A stretch of DNA of 64,000 nucleotides, from assembly GCA_020350205.1 (NCBI GenBank), contig CP070707.1, positions 2,430,811 through 2,494,810 on the forward strand. The letters are read 5' to 3'. The notes below the pieces were generated by a model, which was given only the letters and a program-made list of their open reading frames with translations, made no database searches and was not told the DNA's origin. This DNA is from a bacterium (GTDB lineage Bacteria; Calditrichota; Calditrichia; RBG-13-44-9). Shown in pieces: positions 8,118 to 16,734 of this stretch (positions are counted from its first letter, which is position 1; each line of letters begins with the position of its first letter). A program made the translations under genes and the position numbers.

Positions 8118-9500
8118 CTAGCGTTTAATAATCCGCAGAAATTGTTCAACTTCGGGAATCCCACCCTGATATATCAGATAACCGTTGTAAGGTTCTCTTT
8201 CGGTTGTTTCTCCGGCAATGGGAGTCAGCATGATTTTTTTTACTTCCTCCAGATCCTCGGTCTGACCCAGTGCCCATCCTAATTTAACATAGGCAACTTC
8301 CGGAAGCATATTGGCACAGGGAACCACCCCCAGTTCCATAATCTCGCGCCCCGTTTCATAGACATACATCTGGACGTAACCCCATAATGTTTGCACGGTC
8401 ATATAGACTGCAATACCTTTTTCGCAGGCCCGTTTCAGAGAAGGATACAAGGGTTTGTTGACATGTCCCAGACCTGTTCCGGCAATAACGATACCCCGAT
8501 ATCCGTTGTCAGTGAGTGAATCAATAATATCCGGTTGCATGTTCGGATAGTAATAAACAATTGAAATTTTCTCTTCGAAACGGGTATTGACTTCCACCTC
8601 CCGATCAATCCGGCGGCGATGATAATTGGTCCGCAGCGGAGTGATCTTTTCCCTGTCCACCATCGCCAGGGGAATATCACCAATAGTTCTGAAGGTGGAC
8701 CGGTAACTGGAATGCATTTTCCTGACCCGGGTACCCTGATGCAGCAGCCCATACTGATCTGAAGTCGGTCCGAACATGCACACCATGGTTTCGGCGATAT
8801 CACTTTCCGCAGCTGTCTTTACGGCATGGATGAGATTCAGGGCGGCATCCGAAGAAGGCCGGTCAGATGATCGCTGTGATCCGACCATAACAATTGGTAC
8901 CGGTGATTTTTGGATCATAAATGATAGGATGGCTGCTGTATGGTGCATGGTGTCTGTTCCATGTCCAATAACAATGCCATGGACTCCATTCCGAATCTCG
9001 CGGCCGATTGCTTCGGCAGTACCTATCCATTGTTCGGGGCCCATGTTTTCGCTGAATACTCCGTACAGTTTTTCGGTCTGGAGGTTACAGTAGTCTGCCA
9101 ACTCGGGTACCGATCCGTATAATTCACCCGGTGAGAATGCTGGAATAACGGCCCCGGTGCGGTAGTCCAGACGGCTGGCAATGGTACCCCCGGTTCCCAG
9201 CAGTTTGACGGTCGGTTTTTTCGCATCATATGGGAATTCTTTTTCCGGAATTTTATAGTGGGCCTCTTTACGACCGGTCTCTTTGATGGAATGAATAGTA
9301 TTTACTGCGATTCCAACGTTGTATCCGTTGTTTAACTTGAGGACGAGATGCCGGTTATCGGCTGTTTCTGAGCGGGGAAGAATGATTCCGGAAAATTTTC
9401 CCCGGCTGGTCTCCATATCTACGGCGCTCCATACCACCACTGAATGTTTTTTCAGAATTGATAATGCGGGTTCTCGATATCCTTTATACTGTTCACTCAT
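8118..9500 (-). CDS. gatD: Archaeal-type Glu-tRNA(Gln) amidotransferase subunit D
   Basis: GatD is the asparaginase-like subunit that releases ammonia from glutamine or asparagine and passes it to GatE for converting Glu-tRNA(Gln) to Gln-tRNA(Gln). This 460-residue protein has a small N-terminal beta domain (about 1-90) and then a type I/II asparaginase core. The catalytic set is visible: T106 in GTGGTIAS, T182-D183 in GHGTDTMH, and K261 in RVRKMHSS, matching the spacing of Thr101/Thr177/Asp178/Lys254 of Methanothermobacter GatD with an offset of 5-7. The N-terminal domain, length and pairing with GatE exclude a plain asparaginase. The start has GGGAGA 5 nt upstream and overlaps the gatE stop by 8 bp, suggesting translational coupling. 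GatDE is regarded as archaeal; its presence here in a bacterial context is unusual. Confidence 0.9.
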   Translation of the reverse strand: MSEQYKGYREPALSILKKHSVVVWSAVDMETSRGKFSGIILPRSETADNRHLVLKLNNGYNVGIAVNTIHSIKETGRKEAHYKIPEKEFPYDAKKPTVKLLGTGGTIASRLDYRTGAVIPAFSPGELYGSVPELADYCNLQTEKLYGVFSENMGPEQWIGTAEAIGREIRNGVHGIVIGHGTDTMHHTAAILSFMIQKSPVPIVMVGSQRSSDRPSSDAALNLIHAVKTAAESDIAETMVCMFGPTSDQYGLLHQGTRVRKMHSSYRSTFRTIGDIPLAMVDREKITPLRTNYHRRRIDREVEVNTRFEEKISIVYYYPNMQPDIIDSLTDNGYRGIVIAGTGLGHVNKPLYPSLKRACEKGIAVYMTVQTLWGYVQMYVYETGREIMELGVVPCANMLPEVAYVKLGWALGQTEDLEEVKKIMLTPIAGETTEREPYNGYLIYQGGIPEVEQFLRIIKR

Positions 9501-11430
9501 GAGAATCTCCCTTTATTGCCTCCCAAACTTGTGCCGCCACCTCTTTACCGGGGACAATACCGCGATATTCCGGCATGATGGCTCCCATAAGGTATTGATG
9601 CTGTTTTCCTGTTTGATCAAATGTTAAGGTGGAATCCTGGACTAATTTTTCAATTTTCATTTTTAGATCAGCAGGCCGCGATTTTTTTAAAGGGGGCGGC
9701 GGTATTCCTTTTTTTTGGGAAAAATCAGCGGTGTTCATGATTTCTTTAATCCAGGCGTCGATATTTTCTAAGAGAGTTATCGACTGCTGAAGGGTATCCA
9801 TCATAGATAACCAGAATTTTTCTGTCAATTTTTTGACTGGATAACCATTTCGCTCCCAATGCCGGGTTTTTTCGAAGATTAAACGTGCAATCTGGTGGGT
9901 CGGGATATGATATTTATCTACCAGTTCTTCAAAAAATTTTGCCCGTGGTGAACTGGCAATTATACGCAACAAATGCTCCGGCACCCCCCATCTTCGGTAT
10001 TTCTCATATCTTTCCCAGAAGGGTTCGGGGACATTTTTTGAAAGTTTAGATAATCTTTTTTCAGGAATTTCCAGGGGAGGTAGATCGGTATCAGGGTACA
10101 TCCGGTCCGGACCGGGAAGAATTCTCTCAAACCCGTTGGTCCCGTCCTCCAGCGCCTGACGTGTCTCACTGGGGATACCTATCGTCGCTTCCTTTGCCCG
10201 GATGATAATTTCATTGACCCCGGTAATCACATCTTCTTTGTTGCCCCAAACCAAGACCTGGGCATCACGACTTCCGGCGCGGAGTGATTTTCGTATCTTT
10301 TGCCAGGTAAAACTGTCGATCATTTCCTCGGTACTCTCGGAGGTTAGAATGTTTGGAATTCTTGTGAGACATGCGATCACCCGCACCCGATCGGATATTT
10401 CCTTGGAAAATACCTTTGCAGATTGGGTACTTTGACTTAGAATACCTGAATAGCCGAGTAAATTAACACAATGAATTTCTTCTCCCCGTTCCAGGGCTTG
10501 TCTCAGAGGTTCCCAGGAGGTTTTAGTCAGTAAATGAGTGACATTTTCAGACCGCGCCTGGAAGCTTTTTTCGGTAATTCCTCTGCGCTTCAATTCCTCC
10601 CGGATTTTCAGGAGTGAATACTGCCGTCGCGCTTCATTATAGATAAGGCGTGGTAGCAGCGGAATGCGGGAGACCCCCTTGATTTCAACCCGGGTTCCAC
10701 CATCAACGCTCACATTTACATCCTGGCGGGCTGCACCGATTCCGGTTCTGACTTTGCCGGTGCTCCGTACCGTCCATCTAAGAATGTTGGCAACCTCAGC
10801 TGCCTCCTGAGGTGTATGCATATCTGCCTGAGTTACAATTTCAATCAAGGGCATACCCAGCCTGTCGGTACGGTATACTCGCAAATGACCTTCATCCGAG
10901 ACTTCCCGGCAGGCATCCTCTTCCAGTCCTAATTGAATCAGTCCGATTTTCCTATCTTTATAAGGGATCCACCCATCGATACCAACGATGGTTGTTCGCT
11001 GGAAGCCGGTGGGGATGCTTCCGTCAAGGTATTGTTTGCGGGCTATATGAATTTCGCTGACCAGTTTATACTTGAACAAAAGTGCAATTTCAATTGCGAT
11101 ATCCAAGGCTTGCTGGTCGATCTCGAACGGTGGTGTATCATCCATTTCGTAAGTACATACCGATTCGTGGTTGATCTGATAGATGATTTCTTTCTTGGTT
11201 TTGAATTCCATGAGTGCAGTTCCGTCATATTCACCCAGTTCGGAGAGGGTGGGTCTCATATGACGCAGGATTTCAGCATCGAACAGCTTACTGTATTGCC
11301 CGGCAGGACAACGGCAGAACAGTTTTTTTAGCGTGAATAGTTGTTGGTGAATTTCCAACCCCACTTTTAATCCGATTTCTGCGTAGTCGGAAGCAGTCAT
11401 GTCAGTAAAATTTTTAAAAGAGATGTTCAT
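9493..11430 (-). CDS. gatE: Archaeal-type Glu-tRNA(Gln) amidotransferase subunit E
   Basis: GatE binds tRNA(Gln), phosphorylates the misacylated glutamate with ATP and amidates it using ammonia from GatD. The 645-residue protein has the GatB/GatE cradle domain (VGLEIHQQL at about 24-32, LFCRCP, RPTLSELGEYDG, LIQLGLEEDACRE, DRLGMPLIEIVTQ, RQDVNVSV). From about residue 280 to 420 it carries the AspRS-like (GAD) insertion that distinguishes GatE from GatB, followed by PGPDRMYPDTDLPP. A helical region and a C-terminal YqeY-like domain end it (YLMGAIMP, GKEVAAQVW). The ATG at 11430 has AAAGG 6 nt upstream; an internal ATG at 11400 is a less likely start. It precedes gatD with an 8-bp overlap. Base usage does not visibly differ from neighbours, so any transfer would be old. 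I see no gatA, gatB or gatC in the window. Confidence 0.92.
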   Translation of the reverse strand: MNISFKNFTDMTASDYAEIGLKVGLEIHQQLFTLKKLFCRCPAGQYSKLFDAEILRHMRPTLSELGEYDGTALMEFKTKKEIIYQINHESVCTYEMDDTPPFEIDQQALDIAIEIALLFKYKLVSEIHIARKQYLDGSIPTGFQRTTIVGIDGWIPYKDRKIGLIQLGLEEDACREVSDEGHLRVYRTDRLGMPLIEIVTQADMHTPQEAAEVANILRWTVRSTGKVRTGIGAARQDVNVSVDGGTRVEIKGVSRIPLLPRLIYNEARRQYSLLKIREELKRRGITEKSFQARSENVTHLLTKTSWEPLRQALERGEEIHCVNLLGYSGILSQSTQSAKVFSKEISDRVRVIACLTRIPNILTSESTEEMIDSFTWQKIRKSLRAGSRDAQVLVWGNKEDVITGVNEIIIRAKEATIGIPSETRQALEDGTNGFERILPGPDRMYPDTDLPPLEIPEKRLSKLSKNVPEPFWERYEKYRRWGVPEHLLRIIASSPRAKFFEELVDKYHIPTHQIARLIFEKTRHWERNGYPVKKLTEKFWLSMMDTLQQSITLLENIDAWIKEIMNTADFSQKKGIPPPPLKKSRPADLKMKIEKLVQDSTLTFDQTGKQHQYLMGAIMPEYRGIVPGKEVAAQVWEAIKGDSHE

Positions 11431-11844
11431 CGAAAGCCTTTACTTTTGAAATCAGAATTTTTCAATGATATGATCGACCCGAAGTCATGACAATGAAATA
11501 GAATTTGTAAATCGATTTTACTTTGTTAAAAATATCACTTAAAATACAATTTTAAGTTTTTTAAAATCAAGCAAAAAGATAAATGAATTCCGAAAATCTG
11601 TGATAAAGGATGAATGCATACTAAAAATAAAAAGGGTCGTACTGTACAAAAAATGTGAGGAGGCACTATGCGCGGGACGCATATCATTTGTATCAGTACG
11701 ACCCTACATGTATATCAACCCAAAACTTGACAAAGGGTTCCCGGTTAAAGATAAATCACTACAAACAATTATAATTCAACAGGAAAATACGACAAATGCT
11801 TGAATAACAAAGAATTAGAAGATATTGATGAAAGGCGGGTTGGC
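11431..11844. other. Leader/intergenic region upstream of gatE
   Basis: A/T-rich non-coding DNA between the small Cys-rich gene and gatE, both read on the minus strand. Its one striking element is the nested palindrome at 11634-11704. A 67-codon open frame on the plus strand (11600-11803) runs straight through that palindrome and has no family resemblance, so I do not call it a gene. I found no promoter that I would defend. Confidence 0.5.
11634..11704. repeat. 71-bp nested palindromic element upstream of gatE
   Basis: The outer arms GGGTCGTACTG (11634-11644) and CAGTACGACCC (11694-11704) are perfect 11-bp complements. Inside them TACAAA..ATG (11645-11655) pairs imperfectly with CATTTGTA (11685-11692), and ATGCG (11668-11672) pairs with CGCAT (11678-11682) around CGGGA. 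It could be a REP/MITE-like repeat, a terminator for the upstream minus-strand gene, or a structured gatE leader. No T-tract follows in the minus direction. Confidence 0.6.
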
Positions 11845-12192
11845 TCAGGCATCCATATTTTTGTCAATCTCAAAATGCTTGCAGGAGTTATCTAAAGAAA
11901 CCGGAATATTTCTGAGACGACATTTGTAGTAGAAATCTTCGCTGTCACTTTTTTCTTCCCCCATCTGTATAAACGACAATCGGAATTTACAGAATTGACA
12001 GGTTTGGGGTAAAATTTCCTGATTATCAGATAGACTACTTTTCGAGGAACGTTGAAAAAATTTAAATATGCTCTCTGTATATTGGTAAAAATTCGATAGA
12101 ATTTCCTTTAAGCGTATAAGGTAGAGCATTTGCCAGAGAAGAATGGCTATGAAGAGAATAAGAATGATGCCGATTAAAATATCTGCATTCAT
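11845..12192 (-). CDS. Small membrane-anchored Cys-rich hypothetical protein
   Basis: I do not recognise a family. The 115-residue product starts with a strongly hydrophobic segment (about residues 4-26, ILIGIILILFIAILLW), then a short basic/Ser-rich linker, and a C-terminal part with four cysteines arranged as CQFC, YYKC and SCKHF. That spacing suggests a zinc-ribbon-like or disulfide-bonded domain held at the membrane. With the hydrophobic segment as a signal anchor the Cys domain could face either side. The reading frame has good codon texture and no shadow partner, so it is probably real. It is the first gene downstream of the beta-barrel gene on the same strand, 190 bp away, and could be cotranscribed with it. 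Confidence 0.5.
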   Translation of the reverse strand: MNADILIGIILILFIAILLWQMLYLIRLKEILSNFYQYTESIFKFFQRSSKSSLSDNQEILPQTCQFCKFRLSFIQMGEEKSDSEDFYYKCRLRNIPVSLDNSCKHFEIDKNMDA

Positions 12193-12385
12193 AGTGTAAC
12201 TCTCCTCAAATTTCCTCCCATATATTATCTACTGTTTCAATTTGCCAGAGTTTCTTTTGATTATAAGAAATATAGTGTGTCAGTTTGTAGATTAGTTGAT
12301 ATTTGTCAAAAACCGAGAATTATTTTTTATTTGCAGTTTACATCCACCGGGGCCACAAATATCCATAGGGGTATTGCAAAGATCT

Positions 12386-13159
12386 CTAATTTGGGAAATC
12401 AATCAGAAAATTTATTCCGATATTGGCTATGAAACCGCTGTAATTATAATTGGATTCAGTACGATAGTTATTTTCGGTACCTTCAATCTGACCATCGGGA
12501 ATATTTGGAAAATTCTGGGAAACCTTTAATGTACCCTCCATCTGAGAGAGATTGGCCACCCGATATCCTACTTCGGGTTCAATGGAGATAAAGGAAGCCA
12601 AGCGAAGGGAGATACCGGCGCTAAACAGGCCGGTGAGCGCATTGGAAGAAAAATCGCCTTTATTGTCTACTGTGTTGATATCATCCGCATACTTAAACAC
12701 GGACTCAGACCAACCTAAGGCGAAACCTCCACTCCCGGCCAGATAAAAATGAAATCGGTTCCAGGAGCTGTAATTAAATAAATATTTCATCCCAAAGTTA
12801 ATCTCGAAGTATTCAATCATCCGTTCATTGATAAAAAAAACGGGATATCCGGCGGAGATGTCCTGGTAATTCAGGTTACGGGTTTCTTTAAAATAATACG
12901 TACCTGCAGTTAAAAAATAATTGTCTTCAAGATGATACCCGATCGAAAATCCCCAGGCATAATTTCCCTCAAAAGGATCGGGGTAGGGAAGGTTCTGCTC
13001 AGCGTTAAATTTTAAATTATCGATCCGGTCCCGGTTATCGGCGTTTACATCGCCCATTCTAACCTTCGCATATCCAAAATAGGGTTTGATTGAAAAAGAC
13101 TGTGACAGACAGACTCCCGGAATTGTTAACAGAAAAAGCAGAGAAAGGTATTTTTTCAT
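12386..13159 (-). CDS. Outer-membrane beta-barrel protein, function unknown
   Basis: A 257-residue exported protein. The signal peptide (MKKYLSLLFLLTIPGVCLSQ, cleavage after SQ or nearby) is followed by alternating amphipathic strands rich in Gly, Tyr and Phe (SIKPYFGYAKV, AWGFSIGYHL, YFLTAGTYYF, FHFYLAGSGGFALG, LFSAGISLRLASFISIEPEVGYRV) and a last strand FIANIGINFLI. This is the texture of an 8-stranded outer-membrane barrel of the OmpA/porin-like class. No catalytic residues can be identified. It lies 30 bp downstream of the GWxTD gene and probably belongs to the same transcript, which would place both products at the cell envelope. Confidence 0.65.
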   Translation of the reverse strand: MKKYLSLLFLLTIPGVCLSQSFSIKPYFGYAKVRMGDVNADNRDRIDNLKFNAEQNLPYPDPFEGNYAWGFSIGYHLEDNYFLTAGTYYFKETRNLNYQDISAGYPVFFINERMIEYFEINFGMKYLFNYSSWNRFHFYLAGSGGFALGWSESVFKYADDINTVDNKGDFSSNALTGLFSAGISLRLASFISIEPEVGYRVANLSQMEGTLKVSQNFPNIPDGQIEGTENNYRTESNYNYSGFIANIGINFLIDFPN

Positions 13160-13189
13160 AAAATCCCGGTTTTAAGTAAAGTCATTTAT

Positions 13190-14476
13190 TTAATTGTACT
13201 CTTCATCCAGGTAATCCGGATGCAGATAGTAATCCCCAAATCCACTTCGGTCTATGAATAGAAATATTTTTCGGTAGTTATAATAGCGCCAGATTTCATA
13301 AGGATCCGAATTTATTTCAAAGGGGTGTCTTTCAATATCATCGGGATCTCCAAACTTAATAAATATTCGTCCCCGGTCTGTTTGCCAGCCATCCTGACTG
13401 ATGGTCGAAAAATTCTGATTGGTGACGTTAACGCGCAGATAAAATTCGTCCATAAGTTCATTTTTTTCAGTATCAGGATTGGGATCCATTCTTTTCCAAA
13501 AGCGTCTGAAGTAAGCCAGTTTTTCTTCATAAGTCTGTTTAAGTGCCCAGCCTACAGAATCCGCTTCAGAGATATATCGCATTTGTTGAATGGCCGAGGT
13601 AAGATCCTGGGGTGATTCGGGATTTTCAGTCCAGAAGAATGAAAATAATTTTTTGGTTTTCATTACCTGATTTTGATATTTGGCGATCACTTCCAGTTCG
13701 TAACGACTTTGATCGAATTGTTGGCGATTGATACGAATAAAATGCTCATTGGTGTTTTTATTGTTGACAATCTTGTACTGATTGAACTGGGTGATGATCC
13801 CACCCATATTGCGGATAATATATTCTATTGCCAGGGAATCCGAGGGATCGGTTACAGCCGTATTGAAATAGAAATAAAAATATGTTCCCTGCCCCCCGAA
13901 GTTATTGGTAAGATTCGGATTAAAGGAGACAATCCGCAGGGTGGAATCCATTTCGTATTCCTGGAAAAACAGAATATCACTCAGAAGAAAATTAGTTTTA
14001 CTGATATCCTCCAGCTCAAATTTCACTTTCCGATTTACCTGTTTGTTATTGGTTTTGTCCAGGGCGGTTATGATCATGTCATATTTATCCGGTTTAAGCC
14101 GAATGTCGGTGGAATAGGTGTTAATTATATTGCGTGCATTTGTTTCTTCAAATTGGACTGTTTTTATCTCTTTCTTGATCGTCCGGTTAAAGGTGAAATC
14201 TCCCAGTTCGTTGGTGATAAAAATGTCGAATTCCACATCGGCTGTATAGAAGCTGTCCTGTTTTAAAAAGGTAAGATCATCATTAATGATCTGAAAATAT
14301 ACTTTTACAAGTCTCAGGCTGTCACTCCCTTCTTCATCAAATGTACGGAAAATGGCCGCATGAAAAAACGGCACCCCGATACCACTCAAATTAGAACTTG
14401 ACATGTATTGTGCCGGGAGATTCTGGTGCAGGGTAAAAATACATATTGAGAGTAAAACATATTTACCGATACTCAT
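13190..14476 (-). CDS. GWxTD domain-containing exported protein
   Basis: A 428-residue protein with a signal peptide (about 1-22, ending LPAQ) and, near residues 363-405, the defining GWxTD segment: GWQTDRGRIFIKFGDPDD followed by PYEIWRYY and an FLFIDRSGFGDY stretch. The family is widespread in FCB-type bacteria and Acidobacteria, and its biochemical role is not established. The region before it looks like beta-sandwich segments (SLRLVKVYFQIINDDL, DIRLKPDKYDMIITALD), suggesting an extracytoplasmic adhesive or scaffold module. The start overlaps the stop codon of rimO by 4 bp (ATGA), which indicates cotranscription and coupled translation, and the beta-barrel gene follows 30 bp later. Confidence 0.8.
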   Translation of the reverse strand: MSIGKYVLLSICIFTLHQNLPAQYMSSSNLSGIGVPFFHAAIFRTFDEEGSDSLRLVKVYFQIINDDLTFLKQDSFYTADVEFDIFITNELGDFTFNRTIKKEIKTVQFEETNARNIINTYSTDIRLKPDKYDMIITALDKTNNKQVNRKVKFELEDISKTNFLLSDILFFQEYEMDSTLRIVSFNPNLTNNFGGQGTYFYFYFNTAVTDPSDSLAIEYIIRNMGGIITQFNQYKIVNNKNTNEHFIRINRQQFDQSRYELEVIAKYQNQVMKTKKLFSFFWTENPESPQDLTSAIQQMRYISEADSVGWALKQTYEEKLAYFRRFWKRMDPNPDTEKNELMDEFYLRVNVTNQNFSTISQDGWQTDRGRIFIKFGDPDDIERHPFEINSDPYEIWRYYNYRKIFLFIDRSGFGDYYLHPDYLDEEYN

Positions 14477-15822
14477 TGATCCTCCACAATTTCACCGAAA
14501 AGTTCATACTCAGCTGCAGCGTTAATCAGGATATCGTAGAACTTGCCGGTATTGATAATCTGGGAAATATTTTCAATAATCACTTCATTGTCAATTTCCG
14601 GAGAGTCAGCGTAAGTTCTACCAACTGCACTCTGGTTCTCCGGATCGTATTCATCTACTAAAACCTTGACAACCTTTCCCACCAAATTTTCATTATTCTG
14701 CAAAGAAATTTTTTGTTGTATCTCGAGGAGTTCCTGGTAACGTCTTTCCGCAATCTCCTTTGCAGGGGGTTTCAGGGCGCTGGCAGCAGTATTTTCTTCC
14801 GGAGAGTAAATAAAGGCTCCAAGCCTGTTGAACCGGAATTCACTGATATGATTTTTTAATTCCTCAAAATCCTTCTCGGTTTCACCAGGATGTCCGACAA
14901 TGAAGGTTGTTCGAATAGCAATATCTGGAATTCTCTCTCTTAAATTGTTCAAAATTTGTTTTATTCGTCTGGCAGTCCCGCCTCTTTTCATGATTTTCAG
15001 CATATGATCTGTTATATGCTGGAGCGGAAGGTCCACATAGTGCACTATTTTCGGACTTTCCGCGATTAAAGTGATTAAATCATCTTGAAAGGTGGTTGGA
15101 TACGCATAATGCAAACGTATCCATTCGATACTTTCTATTTTTTGCAGCTGTAATAAGAGATCGATAATCTTCTGGCTGCGGTATAGGTCCAACCCGTAAA
15201 AAGTTGTATCCTGGGCAATCAGGATAAGTTCCTTGACACCTTGCAATGATAAAATCCGGGCCTCTTTCACAATATCTTCCATGGATCGGCTGCGATGTCT
15301 TCCACGCATCAGTGGAATGGCACAAAATGCACATTTATGGTTACATCCTTCTGAAATTTTCAGATATGCGTAATGCGGTTTAGTTGAGACAAGACGATCT
15401 TCATAAAGATGTACATTGTTTTTCAGTGGAAGATTTAAATATTTTAATATTCCCTGATAATCTTCTGTACCAAAATAGGCATCAACCTGTGGGATTTCAC
15501 GGGACAAGTCTTTTTGATAGCGGGCAGATAAACATCCGCAGACGATTACCTGCATATCCTTGTTTTGTTCTTTTAATTCTGTGGCTTCCAGAATGGCCTG
15601 GATAGACTCCTGTTTGGCCGGTGTTATAAATCCACAGGTATTAATAATAATCACATCCGCATCCTCGGGAGAATCCGATAGCGGCACTTGATTTGCCTGC
15701 AACTGGCCCATCAGAATCTCGGAATCATAGACATTCTTTGAACATCCCAGGGTGGTAATATGAACCTTTTTCCGGCCATTTTTACTCAATTTTACCCGTT
15801 CTGCCGTCACCTGAATTCCCAA
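14473..15822 (-). CDS. rimO: Ribosomal protein S12 (Asp) methylthiotransferase RimO
   Basis: Radical-SAM enzyme that adds a methylthio group to the conserved aspartate of ribosomal protein S12. The N-terminal UPF0004 domain has TLGCSKN, which favours RimO over MiaB, and the remaining Cys ligands in NTCGF and VCGC. The radical SAM motif CNHKCAFC lies near residue 159, followed by IPLMRGRHRSR. A C-terminal TRAM-like domain occupies about 380-449. The frame opens at a TTG (15822); a GTG at 15810 would shorten it by four residues, and neither has a clear Shine-Dalgarno, so the start is uncertain. It overlaps the GWxTD gene by 4 bp and so probably leads that transcript. Confidence 0.92.
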   Translation of the reverse strand: MGIQVTAERVKLSKNGRKKVHITTLGCSKNVYDSEILMGQLQANQVPLSDSPEDADVIIINTCGFITPAKQESIQAILEATELKEQNKDMQVIVCGCLSARYQKDLSREIPQVDAYFGTEDYQGILKYLNLPLKNNVHLYEDRLVSTKPHYAYLKISEGCNHKCAFCAIPLMRGRHRSRSMEDIVKEARILSLQGVKELILIAQDTTFYGLDLYRSQKIIDLLLQLQKIESIEWIRLHYAYPTTFQDDLITLIAESPKIVHYVDLPLQHITDHMLKIMKRGGTARRIKQILNNLRERIPDIAIRTTFIVGHPGETEKDFEELKNHISEFRFNRLGAFIYSPEENTAASALKPPAKEIAERRYQELLEIQQKISLQNNENLVGKVVKVLVDEYDPENQSAVGRTYADSPEIDNEVIIENISQIINTGKFYDILINAAAEYELFGEIVEDQ

Positions 15823-15945
15823 ATATTTTGAATGAATCGATCTGTTAAAACCAGAAATTACATACTACTTTCTATAAAAACAATATAAGTTGCGGTTTGT
15901 TTCCATATTAGCAAATTAATAATCCCTATTATTCCGGCAGGCAGC

Positions 15946-16734
15946 TTATTTATAGAGTTTTTTTATGTATTTCTGGTAAACCGGTGTCAGTAGGGCGGAC
16001 CAGCTTAACAGTTTCAGTTTCATCAGTTCCCTTTTTTTTGAGGGACCGGTACGTAATTTTCTCTGAAAAGCCTTGAGTGAATCCGTGCGATAAACCGGTA
16101 GCCGCTTTATACTCATAGGATTATCAGGTATAGAATTTCCCCACAGGTTTATACACCCGAAATGGTATCCGCTCCGCTTTGCAATCTGCTGCACTCTATT
16201 ATTTTGAAGTCCGAATGGATAAGCCAGTGTGATAACTTGCTGATTTGATAACCTGGACATTGAATCGCGTGATAGTTTCAATTCCGATTCAATTTCCCTG
16301 TCCTCCAGATAGGTCAGTGCCCGATGACTGGCACCATGCGATCCTATCTCAATTCCTTCTTTACTGAGCTGCTTTACCTGTTTTTCATTTAAATGTCTGA
16401 ATTTTACTCCACCCAGATTGGCATCCCAGGTATTCTCCTGACCTAAATAGTTGCTGATCAAGAAGACAACCGCCGGGAAACCAAATTTGCTGAGGACCGG
16501 TAAGGCGTTCTCATAAACAGATACATACCCGTCGTCAAATGTGATTATCAGGGGCTGAGAAGGTAAATGATTTTTATGAAGATCTCGAAAAGTTACCGGA
16601 TTATACCCGTGTTCATACAGATACTGCATCTGTCGCCGAAATTGATCTGGCGTGACGGTATTGATCCCAAATTCTCTCTGACGGGTTATTTTATGGTAAG
16701 TTAAAACGGTTAAGTCAGAAAATAATGGGTTCAT
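15946..16734 (-). CDS. Polysaccharide deacetylase (NodB-type) family protein
   Basis: A 262-residue carbohydrate esterase family 4-like protein, expected to remove N- or O-acetyl groups from a polysaccharide. The motifs are LTYHKIT near the start, TFDDGY at about residues 64-69 with the catalytic and metal Asp pair, and SHGASH at about 132-137 giving the HxxxH metal site; LAYPFG follows later. No signal peptide or membrane segment is evident, so it may act on an intracellular or lipid-linked glycan, or be exported by another route. The start codon overlaps the stop of alanine dehydrogenase by 1 bp, so both are probably on one mRNA, although no functional link is obvious. Confidence 0.82.
   Translation of the reverse strand: MNPLFSDLTVLTYHKITRQREFGINTVTPDQFRRQMQYLYEHGYNPVTFRDLHKNHLPSQPLIITFDDGYVSVYENALPVLSKFGFPAVVFLISNYLGQENTWDANLGGVKFRHLNEKQVKQLSKEGIEIGSHGASHRALTYLEDREIESELKLSRDSMSRLSNQQVITLAYPFGLQNNRVQQIAKRSGYHFGCINLWGNSIPDNPMSIKRLPVYRTDSLKAFQRKLRTGPSKKRELMKLKLLSWSALLTPVYQKYIKKLYK

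Noticed and set aside
8118-9500. Calling this gene a plain L-asparaginase
   Set aside because: The extra N-terminal domain, length of 460 residues and the coupled gatE gene indicate GatD.
9493-11430. Calling this gene GatB
   Set aside because: The central AspRS-like insertion and length of 645 residues fit GatE; there is no gatA or gatC beside it.
11600-11803. 67-codon frame between the Cys-rich gene and gatE
   Set aside because: It is read straight through the 71-bp nested palindrome and resembles nothing known.
13673-14266. 197-codon frame opposite the GWxTD gene
   Set aside because: Antisense shadow; the minus-strand frame has a signal peptide, family motif and operon overlap.
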